Origin: Synechococcales cyanobacterium S06 | Lineage (GTDB): Bacteria > Cyanobacteriota > Cyanobacteriia > Cyanobacteriales > JAABRE01 | Reading direction: 5' to 3' | Assembly (NCBI GenBank): GCA_011391125.1 | Contig: JAABRE010000002.1 | Coordinates: forward strand, 52,541 to 116,540 | DNA: 64,000 nt | In this document: piece by piece, positions 45,849 to 52,860 of the stretch | How the letters are laid out: the number at the start of each line of letters is the position of its first letter | Position numbering within the stretch: the stretch's first letter is position 1 | The notes under the pieces: model-generated | Told to the model about the DNA's origin: nothing | What the model saw: only the letters and a program-made list of their open reading frames with translations | The model's database searches: none | Program-made: the position numbers and the translations under genes

Positions 45849-46529
45849 ATGAATTTAGAAGAATTAGCGCAAGGTGATCAACAATGGTTGTTAGATGGGT
45901 TTGTTGATGTATGTAATCAGCTTTTGCCGGATTATTTGCCTGATAGTAAAAGTAATTTGAAGGTTAAGGATGAAATTAATCCTCGTTTAGTTCGTCATTA
46001 TACGAGCCAAAGGCTATTAGATGAACCTTTACGTTCAGGGAAGTATGCTGTTTACAGCTATCGCCATCTGTTACAGTTTTTGGTGGTGCGTCGTTTGTTA
46101 AGTCAGGGTATTGGGGCGATCGCCATTAATGATTTAATTATTTCTAAAACTAATGATCAATTGAAAGCTCTTTTAACTGGAGGTATTCAAATTCATGTTA
46201 CTACTGTTCATCCCAGTTTAACTAATTGTAATTCGGCTTTGGATTATCTTGACAATCTAAAAAAAAATAAGACAAATAATCTGGTAAGTGAAGATAAGTC
46301 ATTCTGTTTTAAGGAAGATAATTTTAATTTTTCCCAATCAGAAATTAAAAAAGAAGCCGCTCTCTCGCAAAATAAAGAAACAAGTTGGAATCGAATTGAG
46401 ATATTAGACGGGTTGGAAATTCATTTACGTTCTGATTTTGTTTATCCTAATAGTGTTAAAGAGCAGGAAATTTTGCAACAATTTATCTGGCAACAATTAA
46501 CCAAAGTTTTACAGAGGAACAAGCTATGA
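45849..46529 (+). CDS. MerR-like HTH regulator, partner of a VWA protein
   Basis: Residues ~40-105 read as a winged-helix MerR-type domain (INPRLVRHYTSQRLLDEPLR, then YSYRHLLQFLVVRRLLSQGIG). The remainder is variable and hydrophilic, ending IEILDGLEIHLRSDF and a helical C-terminus. No metal- or drug-binding domain is evident. The stop overlaps the start of the VWA gene (ATGA), so the two are co-translated. It may regulate its own operon or use the HTH as a binding module. Confidence 0.7.
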   Translation: MNLEELAQGDQQWLLDGFVDVCNQLLPDYLPDSKSNLKVKDEINPRLVRHYTSQRLLDEPLRSGKYAVYSYRHLLQFLVVRRLLSQGIGAIAINDLIISKTNDQLKALLTGGIQIHVTTVHPSLTNCNSALDYLDNLKKNKTNNLVSEDKSFCFKEDNFNFSQSEIKKEAALSQNKETSWNRIEILDGLEIHLRSDFVYPNSVKEQEILQQFIWQQLTKVLQRNKL

Positions 46530-47761
46530 TTAATCCACAAGTACAATTTATTCCTTTACGGAATGCTATCTCCTCAGATGCCGTCACAAATTTAGATTTA
46601 ATTGTCAGAATTACCACGCCAGAAATTAATTTTACTAAGCCTCGTCCCTCTTTAAATTTAGGTTTGGTTATTGATCGCTCTGGTTCTATGCAAGGAAAAA
46701 AGATAGAATATGCACGAAAAGCTGCTTGTTATGCGGTAGAACAGTTATTATCTTCTGATAGAATTAGTGTCACTATTTATGATGATAAAATAGAGGTGAT
46801 TGTTCCGAATACATTTGCTACTAATAAGGAGGCTATTCTTAATAAGATTAAGCGCATTACTCCCGATGGAATGACTGCTTTACATGACGGTTGGTTGGAA
46901 GGGAGTACCCAAGTTAGTGCTTATTTAAAACCAGATCAATTAAATCGTGTGATTCTGCTTTCTGACGGTTTAGCTAATGTGGGTGAAACTAATCCTGATG
47001 TTATTGGTTCTAATGTTCATGGCTTAAGTAAACATGGTGTTAGCACTACTACGATGGGTATGGGAGATGATTTCAATGAGGATTTGATGGAGGCGATCGC
47101 CAAGTCAGGTGATGGTAACTACTACTATATTCAAAACCCTGATCAATTACCGAATATTTTTGCAAATGAATTACAGGGCATTATGTCCACCATCGGCCAA
47201 AAAGTTAGTTTGGGAATAAAAACTTTAGGTGAAGTTACCTTAATTGATCTGTTTAATGATTTAGACAAAACTAATTTTGGTAACTATAAATTGCCAAATT
47301 TAATAGCAGGAAATACCATCGAGATTGTCTTACGTTTAAAAATTCCACCCTTAAAAGAATCAAGGGAATTAGTCGAATTTAGATTAGCTTATGATAACCC
47401 AGAAAGTCAAAAGAGACAGGTATATCACCACACTTTACAGTTACCAGTAATTAATTCAGCGCAATTAGATGAGTTTCCCTTTAATGAAGAAGTCAAGGCA
47501 AAAGTGGCCCAATTAATGGCTTCAAGAGCCCGTGATGAAGCGGTACAATCTTTAGATCGAGGTGATATTAGGGGAACAAAACAACGTTTAGAAAATGCTA
47601 AACAAGAATTATTAGATGCTGATTTAGCAGCACCTTGTATGATGTCAGAAGTTCAAGAAATTGATGATTTATTGGAAGATTTAAGCAGTCGAAATGATGC
47701 AGTTTTAAGGAAGAAAATGAGATTCCAAAGTTATCAAAATAAAAGTAGTCGTAAACATTAA
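46526..47761 (+). CDS. VWA (von Willebrand factor A) domain protein
   Basis: A VWA domain at ~45-225 carries an intact MIDAS: LGLVIDRSGSMQGKK (DxSxS), the Thr in DGMTALHDGW and Asp in VILLSDGLANVGE. A beta-rich middle and a C-terminal helical region (ASRARDEAVQSLDRGDIRGT) follow. There is no signal peptide or membrane helix, so it is cytoplasmic; such VWA proteins scaffold metal-dependent complexes. It follows the MerR-like gene with a 4-base overlap and is closed by a hairpin terminator. Confidence 0.88.
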   Translation: MINPQVQFIPLRNAISSDAVTNLDLIVRITTPEINFTKPRPSLNLGLVIDRSGSMQGKKIEYARKAACYAVEQLLSSDRISVTIYDDKIEVIVPNTFATNKEAILNKIKRITPDGMTALHDGWLEGSTQVSAYLKPDQLNRVILLSDGLANVGETNPDVIGSNVHGLSKHGVSTTTMGMGDDFNEDLMEAIAKSGDGNYYYIQNPDQLPNIFANELQGIMSTIGQKVSLGIKTLGEVTLIDLFNDLDKTNFGNYKLPNLIAGNTIEIVLRLKIPPLKESRELVEFRLAYDNPESQKRQVYHHTLQLPVINSAQLDEFPFNEEVKAKVAQLMASRARDEAVQSLDRGDIRGTKQRLENAKQELLDADLAAPCMMSEVQEIDDLLEDLSSRNDAVLRKKMRFQSYQNKSSRKH

Positions 47762-47785
47762 TAAATTGTCAAAAATTAACTAACA

Positions 47786-47820
47786 AAAAATCAGATTTCT
47801 CGCCAAGAAATCTGATTTTT
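47786..47820 (+). terminator. Terminator after the MerR-VWA pair
   Basis: Perfect 15-base arms (AAAAATCAGATTTCT and its complement) around the loop CGCCA, 24 bases after the VWA stop, ending in five T. Member of the CCGATT/CAGATT palindrome group. Confidence 0.85.
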
Positions 47821-47934
47821 GATCACAAATTATGACCAGAAAAAAAGGTTTCAAACCTCCCCTTTCAAGGGGATGAAAATAAAAATATTCCTTATTTCAA
47901 ACTACCTTCTTTAGATGTAGGGGTTAACTGATAA

Positions 47935-47966
47935 CTGATAACTGTTAACTGATAACTGATAACTGG
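47935..47966. repeat. Short CTGATAA heptamer array
   Basis: Four to five tandem AACTGAT/AACTGTT heptamers before the toxin-antitoxin pair. The same repeat class as the longer arrays. Confidence 0.7.
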
Positions 47967-48035
47967 AATGACTTTTTTTCGATTAACAATACTGCTATAG
48001 TAATAATTACAGCATATTTAGGAGGTAATTTGATC

Positions 48036-48278
48036 GTGAAATTAAAACTAATCTCTAAAGTTGATGCTAATGGAAATCTTTGGCTGCAACTTCCTCAACA
48101 ATTAGCTAATCGGGAATTAGAAATTATTATTAGTGATACTTCTGAAGAAAAAACCTTAACACCAGAAGAATTAGGTTATCCAAACGATTTTTTTGAGAAA
48201 ACTGCGGGAAAATGGGAAGGAGAACTTTTAACTCGAGAAAATATAGTTGATTGTGATCAAAGAATTTGGGACAATTAA
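48036..48278 (+). CDS. Antitoxin-like partner of the VapC toxin
   Basis: This ~80-residue protein opens KLKLISKVDANGNLWLQLP, an AbrB/VapB-like strand-rich DNA-binding start. A Glu-rich middle and a C-terminal part (FFEKTAGKWEGELLTRENI) resemble cyanobacterial VapB-type antitoxins. I choose GTG at 48036, ten bases after a strong AGGAGG; a TTG at 48030 is the alternative. The vapC ATG lies 2 bases after its stop. The antitoxin call rests mainly on context. Confidence 0.72.
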   Translation: MKLKLISKVDANGNLWLQLPQQLANRELEIIISDTSEEKTLTPEELGYPNDFFEKTAGKWEGELLTRENIVDCDQRIWDN

Positions 48279-48280
48279 TA

Positions 48281-48688
48281 ATGATTTATTTATTAGATAC
48301 TAATACTTGTATTCAATATTTAACAGGACGTAGTGACAATATAATTAATAAATTTAAAACTATTCCTCGTCAAAATATTTGTTTGTGTGATGTTGTCAAA
48401 GCCGAATTATATTATGGAGCTTGTCGTAGTAATAAAAAACCACAAAATTTAGCCCTATATGAGTTATTTTTCTCTCAATATATTAGCTTACCTTTTGATG
48501 GAAAATCAGCCAAAATTTATGGGGAAATTCGTGCAGAATTGTCAAAATTAGGTACTCCAATAGGAGCTTATGATTTTCAAATTACTGCTATTTCCTTATC
48601 TAATAATCTTATTTTAGTAACTCATAATACTAGAGAATTTCAAAGAGTTAAACATCTAAAAATTGAAGATTGGGAAGTAAATAACTAG
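48281..48688 (+). CDS. vapC: VapC-type PIN-domain ribonuclease toxin
   Basis: The PIN fold is complete: MIYLLDTNTCIQYLTGRSDN (first Asp), CDVVKAELYYGACRSN (Glu), GAYDFQITAISLSNNLILVTHN (Asp) and a C-terminal NTREFQRVKHLKIEDW (Asn/Thr). VapC toxins cut tRNA or rRNA. ATG at 48281 is preferred over a longer form starting inside the antitoxin gene. A hairpin terminator follows 21 bases later. Confidence 0.93.
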   Translation: MIYLLDTNTCIQYLTGRSDNIINKFKTIPRQNICLCDVVKAELYYGACRSNKKPQNLALYELFFSQYISLPFDGKSAKIYGEIRAELSKLGTPIGAYDFQITAISLSNNLILVTHNTREFQRVKHLKIEDWEVNN

Positions 48689-48709
48689 AAAAAGATTTTT
48701 TTACAATAT

Positions 48710-48748
48710 AAAAAACTCCGATTTTTGAGAATAAAATCGGAGTTTTTT
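48710..48748 (+). terminator. Terminator after vapC
   Basis: Arms AAAAAACTCCGATTTT (48710-48725) and their complement (48733-48748) leave a 7-base loop and end in six T. It directly adjoins the next heptamer array. Confidence 0.85.
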
Positions 48749-48952
48749 ACCTATTACCTATTACCTCTTACCTATTACCTCTTACCTATTACCTCTTACC
48801 TATTACCTATTACCTATTACCTATTACCTATTACCTATTACCTCTTACCTATTACCTATTACCTATTACCTATTACCTATTACCTATTACCTCTTACCTA
48901 TTACCTATTACCTATTACCTCTTACCTATTACCTCTTACCTCTTACCTCTTA
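48748..48952. repeat. TACCTAT (TAATAGG) heptamer array at the rodZ-like 3' end
   Basis: About 29 heptamers (ACCTATT with ACCTCTT variants). On the minus strand they read TAAGAGG/TAATAGG and begin exactly at the stop codon of the minus-strand RodZ-like gene, the same arrangement as at pilQ. A long plus-strand ORF over the array is spurious. Confidence 0.92.
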
Positions 48953-49771
48953 CGAAGATGGTTCTTTTTTCTTATTAGTAGTATAAGTCACTTCCTGGAC
49001 TTGACCTATTTTACCAAGTTGTTTCGCTTTTTGTTGATTATAGGCAACCAAAACTGCTCCAGCATTTCCCGCGCGAATTGTCAACTGCTGATTTGCCACC
49101 CAAGTCTTTTCCGTACCCTTACTGACAATACCTTCAAATTCGGTTTTGCCATCCACAACCACTTTCAACCAAGATTGATCTTCGAGTTTAATTTCAACGG
49201 TGACAGAGGGGGTTTTTTCCGTCGTCGGTTTATTCGCCACAGTTTTGCTGGCCGGGGGTTTAGTTGGGGAAACGGACTTAGCTGGAGGAGTTGGTTTAGT
49301 TTTCGGTTTGGCTTCAGTTTCAATCTGAATTACCTGTAAATTATTGCTTGGTTGGACAATATTGGCGATCGCCCTCACTGAGACAAAGACCAACAAAATA
49401 TAGAAAACATACAAATGAAAAGGACGTAATTGAAAAGAAGGCAAAGGAATCCAAAAATAGTGTTTACTTTGGCGAAAATTAGTATAGATGGGGAATTGAC
49501 TGGCTAATTCATCACCAGCGAGACCGAGATAATCAGCAAATTGTTTAATAAAAGCTCGAATATAGACATCTTCGGGTAAATCAGCTAAATTTCCTGCTTC
49601 CATGGCCTTTAATAGACGTAAAGGAATGCGGGTTTCTTGAGCAATGGTTTCCAAAGAGATGTTTTTTTCTAAGCGATTTTGTTGGAGAAAAGTGGCAATC
49701 TCCTCTAGTTTTGCCCTTTTTTCGATTTGGGGATCAATTTTTTCGGGTTTGTTCATGACTTGGTTTGACAT
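48950..49771 (-). CDS. RodZ-like HTH membrane protein (DUF4115)
   Basis: The cytoplasmic N-terminus has an HTH domain ([20 protein letters not shown], then [24 protein letters not shown] sequence, [15 protein letters not shown]). One membrane helix (~124-141), a Pro/Lys/Thr-rich linker and a C-terminal beta domain ([20 protein letters not shown]) follow. This is the architecture of RodZ/DUF4115, which links MreB to the envelope. It overlaps the start of the preceding pseudouridine synthase's end by 19 bases and so forms an operon with it. Confidence 0.85.
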   Translation of the reverse strand: MSNQVMNKPEKIDPQIEKRAKLEEIATFLQQNRLEKNISLETIAQETRIPLRLLKAMEAGNLADLPEDVYIRAFIKQFADYLGLAGDELASQFPIYTNFRQSKHYFWIPLPSFQLRPFHLYVFYILLVFVSVRAIANIVQPSNNLQVIQIETEAKPKTKPTPPAKSVSPTKPPASKTVANKPTTEKTPSVTVEIKLEDQSWLKVVVDGKTEFEGIVSKGTEKTWVANQQLTIRAGNAGAVLVAYNQQKAKQLGKIGQVQEVTYTTNKKKEPSS

Positions 49772-50487
49772 TTTAAAGCTTTAATTTCAGTTTCAATAAG
49801 ATGACGATATTTACCCAAAGGTAAATCTTTTAGTTGAATAGGACCTATAGAAATACGATGTAAAGAAATGACAGGAAAGCCCAAAATTTCGGCCACACGG
49901 CGAATTTGGCGTTTTTTCCCTTCCGTTAAAACTATTTGTAAAAGAGTTTGCTGTGGTTTTTGTTTAATAACATCAACTTGAGCCGGTAAAGTTTCCTGAT
50001 TATCTAAAATAACCCCTTTTCGCCATTTATCTATCATAGATTCAGGAGGATAACCCTTCACCCAAACTTGATAGGTTTTTGCTAAGTGATAACGGGGATG
50101 AATCAATTTATTGGTTAAATCTCCATTGTTGGTGAGTAGTAAAGCTCCTGTCGAATTAGTATCCAACCTTCCCACGGGATGAATACCTTGTCCTTGTTGT
50201 AATGGGGGAGGTAATAGATCTAAAACGGTACGACGTTTTTGGGGATCATCACAAGTTGACACCACTCCTAAAGGTTTATTTAAAAGTAAGTAAATATACT
50301 CAGGACGGTTTTTTGGTTTAATTATAACACCATCAACCTCTAAAAGATCCGTGTTGAGATCGGCTTTTGTACCTAAGGTAACAAGATTACCATTAAGTGT
50401 AACACGGCCTGCCAAAATCAACGTCTCTGCTTGACGACGGGAAGCAATACCCCATTGCGATAAAATTTTGTTTATCCTTTCTGTCAT
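49753..50487 (-). CDS. Pseudouridine synthase of the RsuA/RluB/E/F family
   Basis: An N-terminal S4 RNA-binding domain ([20 protein letters not shown]) is followed by the catalytic domain: [17 protein letters not shown], the active-site Asp in [20 protein letters not shown], and [17 protein letters not shown]. The family isomerises uridines in 16S or 23S rRNA; RluB-like specificity is likely but not proven. It overlaps the RodZ-like gene. Confidence 0.92.
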   Translation of the reverse strand: MTERINKILSQWGIASRRQAETLILAGRVTLNGNLVTLGTKADLNTDLLEVDGVIIKPKNRPEYIYLLLNKPLGVVSTCDDPQKRRTVLDLLPPPLQQGQGIHPVGRLDTNSTGALLLTNNGDLTNKLIHPRYHLAKTYQVWVKGYPPESMIDKWRKGVILDNQETLPAQVDVIKQKPQQTLLQIVLTEGKKRQIRRVAEILGFPVISLHRISIGPIQLKDLPLGKYRHLIETEIKALKCQTKS

Positions 50488-50568
50488 TTCAGTTATCAGT
50501 TACCAAATTAATGTCACATTTAGATTATGTTAATAAAATGTTACACAAATAAAATAGTGAATCAAAAA

Positions 50569-51285
50569 ATGAGTACAAAAAGTGGTACTGATATTATCAG
50601 TAAAGTCCTATCTCCCGCTATTTGTCTGTGGTTGAGATCACAGGTCGAGGAGATCGAAACCCTTGATTTACAAATTAACGGAGGCGATCGCCAAATCTTA
50701 CGTGGCTATATTCCCCAAGTTTTTCTAGCTACCAATAAAGCAATTTATCAAGGATTACATTTAAAACACATCGAATTACAAGCAGAAAATATTAAAATAA
50801 ATTTAGGTCAAATTATTAGGGGAAAACCACTTAGATTATTAGAACCAGTACCAATTTCGGGACAATTACGATTAGATGAAAGTGATTTACAAGCTTCAGT
50901 AATTTCTCCTTTATTATCTGGTGGATTAACAGAATTAGTATTCGCCTTATTAGAAAAATCAGGGATAGAAACACCGCAAAAAGAATTAGAATCATCTCAA
51001 ATTAAGTGGAAAAACATCGAAATCAAACCGAAAAAATTTATTTTAACTGGTAACTTTACAGATGTAAACAATAATATTAATCCCTTAAATATTTACAGTG
51101 GTTTAACCTTAATTAACCCGCAAAAATTACACCTAAATCCGATTATTATCGAAGGATTACCTGACCATTTAGAGATAAAAATTAACGAACTAGAAATCGA
51201 CTTAGGAAATCATGTGGAAATCAAAGAATTAAACCTAATAGAAGGGCAATTATCCTGTATTGGCCAAATGATTGTACAATCGTAA
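50569..51285 (+). CDS. DUF2993 (LmeA-like) protein
   Basis: The sequence GTDIISKVLSPAICLWLRSQVE and the repeated beta-strand pattern (IETLDLQINGGDRQILRGYI, GLHLKHIELQAENIKINLGQ) are typical of the cyanobacterial DUF2993 family, related to lipid-binding LmeA. I place the start at ATG 50569; an ATG at 50527 is in frame but leaves only 39 bases to the divergent pseudouridine synthase gene. No signal peptide is evident. Function is unknown. Confidence 0.8.
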   Translation: MSTKSGTDIISKVLSPAICLWLRSQVEEIETLDLQINGGDRQILRGYIPQVFLATNKAIYQGLHLKHIELQAENIKINLGQIIRGKPLRLLEPVPISGQLRLDESDLQASVISPLLSGGLTELVFALLEKSGIETPQKELESSQIKWKNIEIKPKKFILTGNFTDVNNNINPLNIYSGLTLINPQKLHLNPIIIEGLPDHLEIKINELEIDLGNHVEIKELNLIEGQLSCIGQMIVQS

Positions 51286-51351
51286 GTAAAAAAAGAAGGT
51301 TAGTTAATAATAATAATGAAAAAAACGAACTTAATAGACATCTCCATAAAC

Positions 51352-51387
51352 CTTTGTAGAGACGTTGCCTGCAACGTCTCTACAAAG
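51352..51387. repeat. Palindrome of the GTAGAGACGTTGC type
   Basis: Perfect 17-base arms (51352-51368 and 51371-51387) around CT. The same palindrome, with a different central dinucleotide, is the core of the MITE-like element at 44562-44663. Here no TATAGCA ends surround it. It may act as a terminator-like hairpin after the DUF2993 gene. Confidence 0.85.
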
Positions 51388-51438
51388 CATTGATAGAATA
51401 TCTTTACAAAGGAAGGTTTGAGACAAGATATTTTAAAT

Positions 51439-51550
51439 TAGACCTCTTGCGAAACTAAGAATAAAATCAATTTTCCTCTCATAAGCGTCAATTTCTTTAC
51501 CTATTACCTATTACCTATTACCTATTACCTGACTTGGTGCAAGAAGTCTA
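51439..51550. mobile_element. 112-bp MITE-like element, copy 2
   Basis: Same length, ends and interior as 30788-30899, with only a few base differences. Both ends carry TA. It lies directly against the broken 5' end of an Rpn-like gene, whose frame stops in the terminal TAG of the element. Confidence 0.87.
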
Positions 51551-51551
51551 G

Positions 51552-52286
51552 TGGATTAGTCGGGATAGTGATGTTTTACTCAAAGTAACTGATGCTCAAA
51601 AACAGGACTTTCTGATTCTTAATGAATTACAATTACGTTATAAACCAGAAATGCCCTTGAGAATGAGAGCTTATACAGCTTTAGCAGAAGAAAAATATCA
51701 ATTACCCGTTTATCCTGTCTTGATTAACATTTTACCCAACTCAAGAAATGAGGTAATTCCTAATGTTTATCAAGCGGAATTTATGGGGATTAAAGTATAT
51801 CAAAACTATCATGTTATTAATTTGTGGGAGGTGGAAGCGGAATTAGTTTTTTCTCAAAATATCTCTAGTTTATTGCCTTTTGTCCCTATTTTAAAAGGTG
51901 GTGGAGAAGAAACTATCGTTAAACAAGCTCTCAATCAATTAAGAAAAGATGACAAATTACAAGAATTAGAACCGTTATTATCGTTTTTTGCATCTTTTGT
52001 TTTGGAACTTCCAATTGTACAACAAATAATGAGGTGGGATATGATAGTTTTAAGAGAATCTCCTTGGTATCAAGAAATTCTTAAACAAGGAGAAAAACAA
52101 GGATTACAACAAGGGGAATTAACGGTAATTAATCGTGTATTATCAAAACGTTTTGGGCAAATTGATCAGGCGATCACTCTGCAAATTAGCGAATTAGAAA
52201 TTGACAAAATAGAATCATTAGCCGAAAGTTTACTTGACTTTCAAGATATTAATGATTTGCATAATTGGTTAATAGAAAACACCTAA
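51552..52286 (+). pseudogene. Rpn-type nuclease gene truncated at its 5' end by a MITE
   Basis: The frame is open from the MITE border: WISRDSDVLLKVTDAQKQDF, then LNELQLRYKPEMPLRMRAYT, the E-x-Q nuclease core, and INLWEVEAELVFSQ. A helical C-terminal region (KQGEKQGLQQGELTVINRVL, LHNWLIENT) follows. Intact relatives start about 40-45 residues earlier; this part is missing and no remnant is seen upstream of the MITE. A shorter product from ATG 51651 is possible, but it would lack much of the fold. Confidence 0.75.
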
Positions 52287-52369
52287 ATTACTAATAATCC
52301 CACTGTCTTTTTGTGGGATTATTAAAAGTATCAAAAAATATTACTTGTTACTAATTACTTTTTACTTCC

Positions 52370-52843
52370 ATGAAACCCAGTTTACCTCCGACAGACAGCA
52401 TCCAAAAACATTATTTAAAAGCCACTAATGAGCAATGGTTCGAATACCCCATCAAAGTATTTCCCCATCATACCGATTATGGTGGAGTTGTCTGGCATGG
52501 AACTTATCTAACCTGGCTAGAAGAATCAAGAGTTGAATGTTTAAGATCCAGTGGCATAGAATACGCTGATCTAGTAAACTTAGGTTATGAACTGCCAGTA
52601 ATCGAATTGTCCATTCGCTATCATCAACCATTGCGTTTAGGAATGGACGCACTCCTCAAAACTCGTATGACCGAAATAGACGGAGTGAGAATTCACTGGG
52701 ATACTAACATCCAATCCCTTGACGGCCAAACCGTCTTTATCACTGCTAGAGTTACCTTGGTGGCCATTGACAGTAAAAAAGGCAAAATTATGCGCCAACT
52801 ACCACCAGCAGTTAAAGACGCACTCGTCAAACTTTATCATTAA
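52370..52843 (+). CDS. Hotdog-fold acyl-CoA thioesterase (4HBT/YbgC-like)
   Basis: The sequence WFEYPIKVFPHHTDYGGVVWHGTYLTWLEESR is the classic 4HBT active-site region with its Asp and His-Gly. The five-strand hotdog core follows (LGYELPVIELSIRYHQPLRL, FITARVTLVAID). Length is 157. Cyanobacterial members include the DHNA-CoA thioesterase of phylloquinone synthesis and general acyl-CoA thioesterases; I cannot choose. It ends 17 bases before the helicase gene on the same strand. Confidence 0.9.
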   Translation: MKPSLPPTDSIQKHYLKATNEQWFEYPIKVFPHHTDYGGVVWHGTYLTWLEESRVECLRSSGIEYADLVNLGYELPVIELSIRYHQPLRLGMDALLKTRMTEIDGVRIHWDTNIQSLDGQTVFITARVTLVAIDSKKGKIMRQLPPAVKDALVKLYH

Positions 52844-52860
52844 CGTTCGGTTAATCAATT

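Noticed and set aside
48725..49339. Plus-strand ORF of ~200 codons
   Set aside because: Half is the heptamer array, half is antisense to the RodZ-like gene.
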